Shown: positions 1-11,061 of the stretch, piece by piece | Layout of the letters: every line of letters begins with the position of its first letter | How positions within the stretch are numbered: position 1 is the stretch's first letter | NCBI GenBank assembly: GCA_016584305.1 | Contig: JACEEZ010012726.1 | Location: 252,001 to 316,000, forward strand | Source: Chionoecetes opilio | Lineage: Eukaryota; Arthropoda; Malacostraca; Decapoda; Majidae | DNA: 64,000 bases | Reading direction: 5' to 3' | Program-made: the position numbers and the translations under genes | Notes under the pieces: model-generated | Told to the model about the DNA's origin: nothing | What the model saw: the letters and a program-made list of their open reading frames with translations, nothing else | Database searches by the model: none

Positions 1-110
1 TTTCATGGATGGGGATGAAAGGTAGATGTAGGTAGTGTTAAGTAACACGAACTACCACATGTAGGTCTCCCAGCTTCTTGTAGCTTCCATATTTTCTTAT
101 GTTCTTATAT
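1..110 (-). repeat. Interspersed retroposon fragment with ATAAGAAC-type end
   Basis: One of at least six fragments of the same short repeat in this window. Others lie at about 12808-12865, 13487-13558, 28676-28727, 36123-36320 and 36816-36930. Shared landmarks are a stretch reading GGTAGTGTTAAGTAAC, an imperfect AACTACCAC/GTAGGT hairpin, CTCTTGTAGCTTCC, and a terminal CTTATGTTCTTAT run. Copies occur in both orientations. A SINE-like retroposon with an octamer tail is my inference; no pol III box is clear in this copy. Confidence 0.6.
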
Positions 111-309
111 CTACTTTTGTCCAGTTTGAATATTAACCTTAATGAAAATGCTTTTGCCCATATACTTATGATCCCCAACCATTTATAGTAATATATCCTG
201 TTTAGATTTTAACTGTATGAAGGTTATTTATTCCAAAAGTTCCTAAATCCAAACCCTTTTAAGTATCAATAGTTCTTTGTAGGGAGTAGAATCTCTTCCA
301 TGATTTAAA

Positions 310-545
310 CTTACAGGCTTCCTTCTTCTTCCTTCATTCCTTCGCTTCCTTCTGCCTTCCTTCTCTTCATGTTTTTGTAGGAGTAATCTCTTTCATGATA
401 ACTTCAGCTTCCTTCTTCTTCTTCATCCTTCGCTTCCCTTCCTTTCCTTCCCTTCTTCCTTCCTTCCTTCCCTTCTTCCTTCCTTCCTTCCCTTCTTCCT
501 TCCTTCCTTCTTTCTTTCCTTCCTTCTTTTCTTTCTTTTCCTTCT
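310..545. repeat. (CCTT)n-type microsatellite
   Basis: Imperfect CCTTC/CTTCCTTC array. The Lys/Glu/Gly-rich open frame on the minus strand here is only the translation of this repeat. Confidence 0.9.
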
Positions 546-617
546 GAATCCCTACCTCCTCGACACACTGCAATTCTTCAATATAACCCCAGTTCTTCAT
601 TGCCAACCCTTCTACAG

Positions 618-1168
618 GTCACCCCAATACCACCAGACTTTGTTAACCAGGCCCGCACCGCCACCCCTGAGGATTACCCGCTCAAGGAGTCCGGGTTCGC
701 TGTCACCGTGGGTCAGATCGCCAGCCAAAACCTTCAGGTAATCACACTCATATCCCTATGTCTGTCTTGTGCACGCAACATTTACTCTAATACCTTTTGA
801 CGTCCTATGTTATGTATATTGTTGTTCTGTCATGTAGGCCGTAGTTTGTGAAGTTTGATTGTCCTTTGCTTCATTACCTGTGTTTTTAATGTTCATACTT
901 AACATTTACCCTGACACCTTTTGACGTCCCATGTTATATTGTTGTTCTGTCATGTAGGCCGTAGTTTGGGAAGTTTAAGTTTGATCGTCCTTTGCTTCAA
1001 TATAGGGCAGAGTGAATTAGTACCATGTTTGTAATGTTGTTTTACGCTCAGGTGCATCACAGTGTGTGGCAGGAGGCCCTCACCGGGGTGTCGCGGAGGG
1101 AGGGGCTGGTGCTGGCCGGACGCACGCTGGCGGGTCTTTACAGATCCCGCCTGCCCAATTACCACTAG
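618..1168 (+). CDS. C-terminal two exons of an unrecognised protein
   Basis: Two coding exons, 618-737 (40 codons) and 1052-1168 (38 codons plus TAG). The first follows the acceptor CTTCTACAG and ends at CAG before GTAATC. The second follows CGCTCAG. Both junctions are phase 0, so the frame runs through. The joined 78-residue C-terminus starts VTPIPPDFVNQAR and ends AGLYRSRLPNYH. It is soluble, with no visible membrane segment or metal motif. GC content and codon use rise sharply against the AT-rich flanks, as in the confirmed exons of this window. I do not recognise the family. Upstream exons are outside the window or not found. Exon structure is seen; function is unknown. Confidence 0.65.
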
Positions 1169-2225
1169 CATACGGAAACTGTATGAGTACGAAATATGAT
1201 GAAGGGATCCCACAGGGTTATTTCGTTAATATAAAACCTGTGGGGTCCCTAAAGAAGAACTAGAAAATAAGCAGTTCATAACTTTGTGTGGTTAGAATAG
1301 GCTTTTATTTAAGAATTCTCATTTTAATATCTCATGATCTGAAATTTTATACATTTCTTTACAGCTTTAAGATAAAGTAAATGATAAGTAAAGTAAAGGT
1401 AAATATGTTTAAAAATATCTTATACAGACCAGCTACTTCAGATGTTTAATTTCTAGAGAAAGTTTGGCTGTGGTTCAAGGGCAATGTGTAATAGACAGCC
1501 ACAACGGAACTTATAGGTTAGTGTCATGATTTTCCTTCACCTCAAAGTTTGTGAACCAGAGGTAACATTTCTTAAGCAGCCTTTGTTTCTGTTCACAGCT
1601 TGTTGTAGATCATGTACCTGTCACAGCTAAGTGGTGGAGGGTGTGCTATGTATATGCAGCTGAGTGGTAGTGCTTCCCATAAGTGACCAGCAGTTGTCAC
1701 CTACAGGAACCACACACACACACACTGCTATAGTCTATTTTTTCACGAGGCGAAAATTCCATTCTATTTTAAGGTCTTATGCTTAAAATTATGCTATGTT
1801 TACCTGATAATATGGTTAACTATGATAAAATACAACTGAAATTTAGAAGAAGCGTAGTATTCTCTTCTCCTGGCATCAAATATCAGTCAGTAAGCAGCAA
1901 AGGGTCAGGATTTTTCACCTCGTTAAAAATAAAAACATATTTATTGATATGCAATGATTTATTCACATAAATAAAAAAAGATTTCTGACTGTTATCTGAG
2001 AAAAGCATGTACGTACTGTAATACAAGACTGGAGAAGACACAAAGCATACCATTAATGCAATATGTTGTTATGCTTGAATAGGAGCGGAGTGATACTGAA
2101 AAACAACACTTGAATGTTTGGGAAGGAAGGGTTTAGCTAAGAAAATAATAAATCTACTCCAGATGGACAGATGAAGCAAGTTTTGAACGGAGATCCTCCC
2201 ATAGTTTATTATAAGAAAGGTTTGA
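1169..2225. other. AT-rich 3' flank without recognisable gene
   Basis: Downstream of the TAG at 1166-1168. Possible AATAAA signals lie near 1929 and 1968. A short (CA)n run is at about 1714-1724. I see no coding exon or TIR element. Confidence 0.4.
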
Positions 2226-2790
2226 TTGATTGATTTAATGCCAAAAAGGGGGAAAGTGCCAGACATCAGGGGTCATATGGCACTAGGGCAAGGCATACAA
2301 AGGGGGGGTTAGAGAGAAAGAGTGGAGGGGAGGGGAGAGGGACGGATTGTTACAAGTTTTAAGAAATTACTCCACCTTTCTGTCCTCTAACCTAACCTAA
2401 CCTAACCTTTCTGTCCTCTAACCTAACCTAACCTAACCTTTCTGTCCTCTAACCTAACCTAACCTTTCTGTCCTCTAACCTAACCTAACCTAACCTTTCT
2501 GTCCTCTAACCTAACCTAACCTTTCTGTCCTCTAACCTAACCTAACCTAACCTAACCTTTCTGTCCTCTAACCTAACCTAACCTAACCTAACCTTTCTGT
2601 CCTCTAACCTAACCTAACCTAACCTTTCTGTCCTCTAACCTAACCTTTCTGTCCTCTAACCTAACCTAACCTAACCTTTCTGTCCTCTAACCTAACCTAA
2701 CCTAACCTAACCTTTCTGTCCCCTAACCTAACCTAACCTAACCTTTCTGTCCTCTAATTTGAATACAATAAACCTTATAAGAAAGGTTTA
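2226..2790. repeat. Composite repeat: telomere-like (CCTAA)n interleaved with a second motif
   Basis: From about 2376 to 2758 there are 13 blocks. Each holds CTTTCTGTCCTCTAA followed by one to five CCTAA units, so the arthropod telomere motif (TTAGG on minus) alternates with a constant 15-mer. To the left (2226-2375) is a segment that, read on minus, ends in ATTAAATCAATCAATCA, like a LINE or SINE 3' tail. The whole insert is flanked by direct copies of TTATAAGAAAGGTTT (about 2210-2224 and 2774-2788), resembling a long target-site duplication. An insertion in minus orientation with TTAGG-rich sequence at its 5' side is an inference. Confidence 0.8.
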
Positions 2791-3054
2791 ATCACAGGTT
2801 GTGTAGGCCAGCACGCCAGCATGTCGGGAGCCTTCAATGATTATAAAGGTGGTGGGGAGGATAAACATGTTGCAGGATTATAATAAAAACTGGAATATTC
2901 TGCAGCGGTTTCATGAATTTATGAAAGATATTTAGTTTATGAAAGGGATGAATGGTTACATATAGTGTTTTAGGCATTATATATCCATTTTGTTATAGAT
3001 TAACATTGTAGCTCATGAATCAAATAAATATTATTACATGTTAGTTACAACTAT

Positions 3055-3200
3055 TACATCATCATCATCATCTTCATTCTGTTTAACGTCAGATTTTCCC
3101 GTAATGTCTTATGAAGTTAGACGGTCGATGATACGCTTCCAATTCAATTGTGGGCGTTCATCATTTAAATTTGCAGCACGAATTTTACGCCCCGGATGCT
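3055..3200. repeat. Dispersed repeat fragment (three copies in window)
   Basis: The stretch around CTGTTTAACGTCAGATTTTC and TCTTATGAAGTTAGACG recurs in reverse orientation at about 24855-24965 and 43050-43205. The family is not recognised. An open frame crossing 3150-3350 has plausible splice-like sites but sits partly in this repeat, so I do not call a gene. Confidence 0.55.
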
Positions 3201-3639
3201 CTTCCTGACAGGTTACATAACAAATGGTTTCAGGTATGTGCAGCAGACAAGTCGGTGTGGAGCAGCTGTCCTGACGTGCAGCTGCAGCTCTCACGCCACT
3301 GCACAGTAACGCTGGTACTCAAGATTCACGGCTTGATATCCAGCTGGTAACATGCACTGATTGGTACATTGGTTAGTGATTTTTTTACATTATGTATAGT
3401 AGTTATCAACTTGTACGTAGTTCATTTTCCTATTAAAAAACAGATGATGCGGTATGGTGCGATTCACTGAGCTACTTCAAGGAAAATTTAACGTTTAGTG
3501 AACTATTCAACAAGACAGTACTTACTTGTTATGTTTTTATATACTATTGAAACTAAAAGTGTCAAGGTGTGCAGTGTTTTGGCTTGTGATCTTACGGAAT
3601 GACTAATATATATTTTTGTATCATTGTAACACGATCAGC

Positions 3640-3903
3640 AGTGCCGTTTCTAGCCTTTTGGTGGCCCTATGCGAAATGTTGTTTGGGGCCCTATTTTGTA
3701 AAACTATGGTGGGGGTATTCCAAGCCCTCTAAGGTGGTCCGGGGGTATGCCTTTAATATTTAAATGCATGAATCTGGTGCACTTTAAGACGAAAAGAGAC
3801 TATAGAGACTAGTTTATAAAAAAAGTCAAATAATGGCAGCCCCTTGGTGGCTTCGGGGGCCCTGTGCAACCGTGTAACTCGCATATAGTACGAAACGGCC
3901 CTG
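3640..3903. mobile_element. hAT-like MITE, copy 1
   Basis: Terminal inverted repeats are CAGTGCCGTTTCTAGCC on the left and the complement of CAGGGCCGTTTCGTAC on the right. Flanking octamers ACGATCAG and GCGATTAG match at 6 of 8 bases, consistent with an aged 8-bp hAT target-site duplication. A second copy in opposite orientation lies at 30409-30672. No coding capacity. Confidence 0.6.
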
Positions 3904-4293
3904 GCGATTAGTATAATTTATATGTGTATAAATCTCCAGCACGTTTACCTTGCCAAATCACAAGCTTCTGCAAAAATATGGCGATGGGAATTATAATTTT
4001 GCTTTACTGTGCAGTGTTGTGCATTTTTTTAAGATTTAAGGGACAGTATATTGGAATTTTATCCCTCTAGTAGGGAGGCAAAGTGTGCTCAGGACGTGTA
4101 CAAGATGACTGTCACAGTGTCACACGGTGGAGCCACTCGTCCTGTCTGAAGTGCTAGGCTAGGCATGCACTTATTTTTTTCTAGATATACATTAGATATT
4201 TTTGGAATGAGTCTTGACTACATATGCTTAGTCACGTTGAGTTGAATACCAGAAAGGCCTGATTAGAAGACAATAAAAGGTCACAAGTATGTA

Positions 4294-5071
4294 CAGGGAG
4301 GTCCCGTTATACCAGCATTCGATATACGAGAATCCGATGATACGAGATGTGTAAATTAGGGTCTATTTTCAATATACGAGATTAAAAATCCAATGCTACG
4401 ACATTCAACTGGGGTGAGTAAAATTACAAAGTTATTTACTAAAATTATAAAGTCATTTACTGACTATGATTTTACCAAAGGTTGTACGATAATCAATCTG
4501 AAAATATGATAATTCTGGTGGCTCGGTACGACAATGTGGCCTACAAAAATTCACAACACTGGACGATGTACAATGATTCAGATGCGCAGAGACGAGTTTG
4601 TGGGCAGTGGAAGAGGTCTGCGCACCCCTCCCTTGTCCCTTACCTACCCTACCCTCTCGAGTCTAGTGTATCACACGGCGTCCCCAAGAGTACATACAAC
4701 GTCTTTGTTGCTTGTATGTATTGTGCCTTGTGAGTCAATTTTAGTGATGCTGGTTTACTTAATGTGCTTATTGTGACTTATTTGTGCTCTGTCCTACTGT
4801 GCTGTCACACTCTTAATTCACTGTGTTTTGTGTGGTGGTGTGGTGGTGCGGTGGTGTGGTATATAGAGCCCTATATTTGAGAGTTTGTTGTGTTTGCTAT
4901 AGTTTATTTTAGCTTGAAAACATGTCTTATTTTTTTATTTTTTTTTTTTATTGATGGGGTCCTGGAACCAAACCTATATTTTACCATTAGTTATGTGTTT
5001 CATTATACGAGATTTCGCTTTACGAGTATGCCAGGTGGAACCTAACTGCTCGTATCTTCGAGACCTCCCTG
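4294..5071. mobile_element. Tigger/pogo-like non-autonomous element, CAGGGAGGTCCC family
   Basis: The element begins CAGGGAGGTCCCGTTATACC and ends CTTCGAGACCTCCCTG, with TA on both sides (4292-4293 and 5072-5073). CAG ends and a TA duplication fit the Tc1-mariner/pogo (Tigger) group. Other copies lie at 32432-33370, from 37157, at 41202-41957, at 43692-44368 and in the palindrome at 45505-49284. The core carries a TTGTACGATAAT block shared with the palindromes at 8713-9893 and 45596-49284. The two short plus-strand open frames in it are not convincing genes. Confidence 0.75.
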
Positions 5072-5247
5072 TACAATGTTTTTGGATATCATTGTGATGT
5101 TGCACGTGCCCTGCACACGTGTCCGGATACCCACCTTATATCTGGGTTTATGTCCAATTTATAAACAGGTGTCCCCGGAGCCCTGAAAAAGTTTGATTTA
5201 TCCGATATCCGGAATAAAGAGGTCCGATTTAGAGAAGGTTAACTGTA

Positions 5248-5520
5248 CAGTAAACCCTCTTTGATTCAGAACCCTCTGAGAACCCAGGTCTCCCCCAACT
5301 AATTGGGGGAGACGTGGGTCAAATTAGCCAAAAGACCAAATCACCCCATCGCGCGAAAGACTTGAGGCAGCTGTGGCCCACATGGCAGAGGTGGAACTCT
5401 AACTAGTCAGGCCCGGATAATTTGAACTTCTGTGTGAATTATGGCAAGTTGTTGAAAAATTTGGACTGGCAAGTTGTTGAATTACGAATTATACAGGTTC
5501 AAATTAGAGAGGGTTTACTG
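5248..5520. mobile_element. Short TIR element (CAGTAAACCCTCT ends)
   Basis: Begins CAGTAAACCCTCTTTGATTC after TA and ends AGAGAGGGTTTACTG. 273 bp, no open frame of note. CAG ends and a 5' TA suggest a Tigger/mariner-type MITE; the right-hand TA has decayed to TT. Another TIR-like end lies just upstream (5195-5245). Confidence 0.65.
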
Positions 5521-6060
5521 TTCTTCAAATTCTGAAAGATTGGTTTTTACAAGTTTGTTAATCATAGACATTTAGCAAAACTTGAAGAAAATTTTACAGC
5601 ATTAAAAAAAACATTCCACACACTCTTTATGCCCTTTTCACCCTCTTACTGCAATTTTCAGCCCAACCCCCACTGCCAATACTACTGACTTTGATCATTC
5701 ACATACTGCAAATCTTACACACCTTTTATCAATTGTATTAGTTGTCTGTATCTGTCTTGGGTACATCATACTGATGTCAGCGGGTAGATTTTTACCCTTC
5801 TAAGGTTTTTAGTCTTAAAATGTAGAAAACTCAGGAATAGTTTGCTGTTAATTTGCACTTTAATATTCAAAGTGATACAATACTAAGTGGCAAACCGAAC
5901 ATTGTGTCCTGAGCAGCAGGGGTCTTGAGGGGACCCCTGATAGCCATGGGGGCCCAAAGCAGCCTTAGTTTGCTTATGCCTTGGGCTGGCTATGTCACAT
6001 TGCCACACAGGACACACTTCCACAGACACGGGTACAACCACACTTGTCCACACAACACAC
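5521..6060. other. Spacer without recognisable features
   Basis: AT-rich sequence between a MITE and the zinc-finger remnant. I see no exon, RNA gene or clear repeat. Confidence 0.4.
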
Positions 6061-6064
6061 CACT

Positions 6065-7012
6065 TCAAAAGTGGATCTTCATGTGCCGGACAATATCACC
6101 CTTTGTCTTGAAACACTTGCTGCAAACATCACACTTGAACTCCCTCAATCCAGTGTGTCTGAAGATGTGCACATTGAGAGAAGAACTGGTAGTAAACTTT
6201 TTCCCACACTCTAGACATTCATAATTTCTAGCCCCGCTGTGCATCAGGGACCTCAGGGTGTGTGCGTTAAGGTCACTCTTTGTTGTGAATCTTTTCCCAC
6301 ACTGCAGACATTCATGATTTTTAACACCACTGTGTGTCAGGGGTGTTGGCGAGTAACTTGTCAAGAATCTTTCAACTCAGACTTTGATTTAACACACTTG
6401 ATTCGGGTGTGTATTCAGATACTCTTGAAGAATTTTTCCCACTCTAAACATTCATATTTTTTTTCACTACTGTGTGTCTGGGTATGTATGGTGAGGTAAC
6501 TCTTTCTAGAGAATCTTTTCTCACACCTAGACATTCATAATTTTTAACACCACTGTGTTTCAGGGTGTGTGCGTTGAGGTCACCTTTTCGGGTGAATGTT
6601 TTCCCACACTCTAGGCATTCATGATTTTTAACACCACTGTGTCTCAGGGTGTGTACGGTAAGGCCAGTTTTTCGGGTGAATCTTTTCCACACTCTAGACA
6701 TTCATGATTTTTTACACCACTGTGTGTCAGGGTGTGTGCGGTGAGGTCTGCCTTTCTAGTAAACGTTTTCCCACACTCAAGAAATTCATGATTTTTAACA
6801 CCACTGTGTGTCAGGGTGTGTTTTGTAAGGTTTCCCTGTAGACTGAATCTTTTCCCACACTCAAGGCATTCATAATTCCCAACACCACTGTGTGTTACTG
6901 AATGTCTCGTAAGATTACTCTTGCATGTAAAACTTTTGCCACACTGCTGGCAATCCGCTTCATTCTCCTTCGTTGACTGAGCTGCCTGCCTCCAGGTCAT
7001 TCTTGCCATCAC
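6065..7012 (-). pseudogene. Decaying C2H2 zinc-finger protein gene
   Basis: On the minus strand a tandem array of about 11 C2H2 fingers (CxxC-12-HxxxH) starts after MMARMTWRQAAQ, whose ATG is at 7010-7012. Good fingers include CQQCGKSFTCKSNLTRH, YECLECGKRFSLQGNLTKH and FKCDVCSKCFKTKGDIVRH. Linkers read HSGVKN rather than the classical TGEKP. The frame is broken at least three times: one base lost in a CCC run near 6686, one base lost near 6527, and a two-base loss near 6437. One finger (about 6790) has lost its first cysteine (HEFLEC), and the stretch at 6370-6440 is unrecognisable. The family binds DNA as transcription factors. Multiple independent lesions argue for a pseudogene, although assembly errors in homopolymers could explain some of them. 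Confidence 0.8.
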
Positions 7013-7305
7013 ACTTGTGCCTCCTCACACCTAAAGCAGACTGATCCTGCTGCTTCCGGCCACTCATACTGCTTCCCGGCCCCACAGCCTCCACCGCAGC
7101 AATACTCTGCAGCATATGTGATGGCCAGTCCTGCAAGAACCTTCGGGGATGCTGGAATAGGCCGGGTTAGTGCTGAGCAGAGCATCCGACTAAGACTGAT
7201 CTCAGCACCTGCAACAGTAGTGACAGTCAGGACACAGAAAGCCACACGCTGCCTTGACACTGCTCCTGCCTGCCGGGCCAACACCTTGCTTCGTGCCTCA
7301 CTCAC

Positions 7306-7837
7306 ACCACACTTGGCAAGGCTTCCAAGGCTCCCTCCTCCTTTCCAATTCAGAAACTAGCAGCATGTCTGTCTGCTCTTTGCATAAATAACCCCTCAGA
7401 TGGCACATCAAGCAAACATGTTCACTCCTACTTTTCCTACTTAAGGTTCTCTGGTCCCCATCTGTGAATCCTGGTGCTGTCTTTTGTCCGGCCCCTGGTG
7501 GTTATATTATAGTGTCTATTCTGGCCTCTATTGGGATGAGAAGAGGGGACCCTTGCAGGGCACTGGCTCAACTGGGCCACATTCAGTTCATACCTGTTTC
7601 CCATGTGATCAGAAGGCGTTTGGTTTCTCAAACAACTAGTACATCATATATGGTACTAAGTTAAATAATGTACAATGGATGGAGCATCAGTGGTTGTGTG
7701 TGGTACTTGTAACCATGTAGTTAAGTGTTGATGGAACAGGATGTGATAAATGTGACCACTGGACATTGTTCGGGTTAAGGCTGAAGGTATCATGTTTGTG
7801 AGCCTAAAATGTACGGTTTAACCTATGGTTAGAAATA
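7306..7837. other. Spacer without recognisable gene
   Basis: Upstream of the zinc-finger remnant. The overlapping short frames at 7009-7360 show no domain. Nothing else is supported. Confidence 0.35.
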
Positions 7838-8349
7838 CAGTAAACCCTCACTTTAACGAACCAATTGAGGGGAAGGGGCTGACGTTATATCCTAAAATCT
7901 GTTAGTTATATCAGAGATCCTAACTTTTCGCATATAACGGAACTTTATTCGTTATATGAGGTGAAAGTTCGCTATTTCTGTATATACGTAATGAACTTTG
8001 TTACATTAGATGTAAGTTCGCATAGCTACTTACGTACATACAGCCATCACAAATACCACATGCATACATGGAAATTAAAACAATAATGTGGTGAGGCACG
8101 GGTGGACGTGAGAGGTGGTGTTTTCAATTGGGCGGACAAAGCTAGACTGATCGGCGCGCAGCCGCGCACTGCCCGGTCAGATTTGTTTTCGCTGCCACTG
8201 ACCGACCTGCGTGTACATGTTTGGCCACCACCGAACCAAACCCCGCATTTACCGAACTTATTTGTTAAATCCCCGCATATAGGAATGGCAGAAAAGAAAA
8301 TGTTAAAAGCCAAAATTCGTTATATAGAGGTCCGTCCAAGGGTTTACTG
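7838..8349. mobile_element. TIR element, Tigger/mariner-like MITE
   Basis: Begins CAGTAAACCCTCACTTTAAC and ends CGTCCAAGGGTTTACTG, with TA on both sides (7836-7837 and 8350-8351). 512 bp. The interior has GTTATAT motifs typical of such ends. No transposase. Confidence 0.75.
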
Positions 8350-8634
8350 TATATCTGAGCACACACCCATATATTGTGGATTGGTTCAAGAAGGTGCTAA
8401 TTCCCAAGTGTGTGGAATAATGGGAATAACCCCATTTCCCAATGAAAATTGACTTTCAAATTACTCATAATGAAGAAATATACACGATGTATGTAGATTA
8501 GAATCCTACGGTAGAACTTTTGAAAGCCCACTACCGAATTAATACCCTCAAGTTACCTGATAGATAAGGTTAACTATAAAAATGTTGCATTTATTAACTG
8601 GGATAAAGGCGACAACAGCAGGCTGGAGAGAACA

Positions 8635-8690
8635 AGAAAAAGTAGTTGGTGTCTCTGAAAACGAACGTGAAACTCTCCTCCATTAATTAC
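8635..8690 (+). repeat. Near-identical short repeat shared with 27289-27340
   Basis: Both places read AAAAGTAGTTGGTGTCTCTG and continue together through GAAACTCTCCTCCAT before diverging. The family is unknown; it may be the terminus of a mobile element. Confidence 0.5.
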
Positions 8691-8712
8691 CGAAGAATGT
8701 TACGAGTCAGCA

Positions 8713-9101
8713 GTTCAGTTGTGGGTCGGGAGTCTGGCCTTTTTTATCGGCACTCCCTGATGTGTATCTTCTTGCTGCTGGTCTTGTCTTATCTTATTCT
8801 GTCTTTATTTATTTCAACTTTCTTTCCTATTCCTTTCCGTGGTGGTCCAAAAACTGCTGTTGATTGCTGTACGGTGGTCTTGGTCGTGGTGTGAGAGAGC
8901 ACTGTGCCGTCTGCTCAGGGTTGTGAATTGTACGATAATTATCCTATTTGTACGATAATTTGACTATCCGTACGATGTACGATGCATGGTTGAGAATCTT
9001 ACACGAAAATACGATAATTGACTCACAAATAAAATACATTATAATGTACACAAATTGTCATCGCAAAAAAACAAAAACTAAATCTGTCGCTGTCAACTTC
9101 C

Positions 9102-9138
<37 letters not shown>

Positions 9139-9893
9139 ACTTTTAAGGTAAGAAACTGACTTCTAACGGGAACCCTACCGTACCTGGTTCTCTTCCAGCT
9201 GGGCAGTGTGTAAGGAAAAGGCAGATTGTGTTACTTTCATCCCTACACATGATATGATATGTCCATGACAGCTGACACAGTCATAAGCTGCCAGCTGACA
9301 GGGGATAAAAGAATAGAGGAGGAACAGGAATTCCTCTTTTCTTTTGAGGATGATAGCTATGTAGAGTTCTCGACTTCACCTTCTTTTGAGTCATTATGTG
9401 TTACTAAATATATTTTTGTTATATTTAATTTCATTTATTTTGGAAAAAATAAATTAACATGGAATTTTGTGTCATGATTGGATATATTATATATTTTGGT
9501 GAAAAGAGGAAATATTTTTATATGTGGAATGCTGAATTCAATGAAGTATATAGTTATCTACTGACTATTATTTTAGCTAAGGTTGTACGATAATTATCTA
9601 TCTGAAAATACGATAATTGTGGTGGCTCGGTACGATAATGTGGGCTACAAAAGTTCACAACCCTACGTCGGCTGCTGCTGTGATGTAAACAAACCCTTCC
9701 TTCTTCGTCAGGCGGCAGAAGAAGGTGGAAGAAGCAAAAAGAGCCAGATTTTTGGACGACGAGGGAAAGGAAGAGGAAAGAAAGTGAAAGACAGAATAAT
9801 AGAAGATAACTAACTAAATATCCCAGACAGCAAGAAGAGACACATCAGGGAGTGCCGATAATTAAGGCCAGACTCCCGACCCACAACTGACCA
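8713..9893. mobile_element. Palindromic foldback element
   Basis: The left arm starts AGTTGTGGGTCGGGAGTCTG. The right arm ends with the complement, CAGACTCCCGACCCACAACT. Shared internal landmarks are CACTCCCTGATGTGT against ACACATCAGGGAGTG, and the GGGTTGTGAA/TTCACAACCC block with TACGATAATT. A (GA)n tract at about 9103-9134 lies in the spacer. No transposase domain is seen in the arm-derived open frames. Confidence 0.6.
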
Positions 9894-10329
9894 GGTGGTG
9901 ATGGCCCTCCCGTGGTGTGCCTCTGCTCGGCGGCTGCAGCACCTTCGCTATCTCACGGTCAGGCAAGTTTAATGAATCGTCTAGCCATGGTATAGAAGCT
10001 GTAGTAACGTGAATCACTTGATACTATGATGGTAATTACGAAAGGGAACTGGGCTTTATCTCTCTTAATACTCACATTATCTGTATTATTTATGCTCCGT
10101 ACTATATAGTGGATCATTCCCCCTCGAATGTCAAAAGAGAAGAGAAAGGAGCAATAGCCATGGAGTGATGACCAGACAGAGATACAGCAGTAGTTAGAGA
10201 TACGGCAGGGGCACGACATTATTTACTTCAGGAAACCAAAAATGCAATGCTCATTTTCACCAGAAACCAGTAGAAAAGTGTCGTATTTCCATGAAACGTG
10301 ATGTGGCGAGCAGTGCGCCGCCCCGACAC

Positions 10330-11061
10330 GGTCACCCGAAATATACCAAAAACCGGTTTTTGGTATACCTGATACCAAAAACCTTTTTGGTCCATACCAA
10401 AAACCTTTTTAGTGGGTGATATCCAGTTTTAAAATATATATTTGCATATTCGATCTTCAGGTTTTGTCTAGGCGAATCATTATTACCGATGAATTTGAAG
10501 GGAAAGGATATTGTATGGAGTTTTGGTAGCACAGCCAGGTTTTTGGCAGGCGATCACTAAATAACGGCAATATTATGAACGACGCATATGCTGCACGAGT
10601 CACGTGCATGTCCAAAATTAATTTACGATCATCAACTGTGTTCTATAGTTTGGTAGCAATTCCTGATTCAAATATAGTGTGCAACATTCTGTTGCACTTT
10701 GTATTGTATTACAACAATATTCATAATTAATTAATTAACTCATATCTTCATGAACATAAAATAACAGATACATAATTATAATGTACAGTATTAATATTAT
10801 ATTCAGATTGCATGGAGATGCACTCTTTTTTTTATACCAAAAACCCACACAAGTCATGCCAAAAACCTCCCTACACTAATAATATACGTGTAGTTTTGAT
10901 TCACGCTTTATATATAAACAGATCTACAGGGGGGGGGGGGGGGTACACTAGATTGATACATGCGACGATTATGAAATAAAAATCTTTGCTCATTCAACAA
11001 TTAATTGGTTTTTGGTATCAGGTATACCAAAAACCGGTTTTTGGTACATTTCGGTTGACCC
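10330..11061. mobile_element. TIR element with ACCAAAAACC repeats
   Basis: The left end GTCACCCGAAATATACC pairs with the right end GGTACATTTCGGTTGAC. Both ends carry inverted TACCAAAAACCGGTTTTTGG modules. CCCCGACAC occurs on both outer flanks (10321-10329 and about 11062-11070), suggesting a 9-bp target duplication. A poly(G) tract lies at about 10929-10942. Superfamily undetermined; a Mutator-like 9-bp duplication is one possibility. Confidence 0.65.

Noticed and set aside
367..606. Lys/Glu/Gly-rich open frame on minus
   Set aside because: Translation of a CCTT/CTTCC microsatellite.
3150..3350. Possible exon with splice-like borders at 3173-3350
   Set aside because: It overlaps a dispersed repeat, no partner exon was found, and the peptide matches nothing I know.
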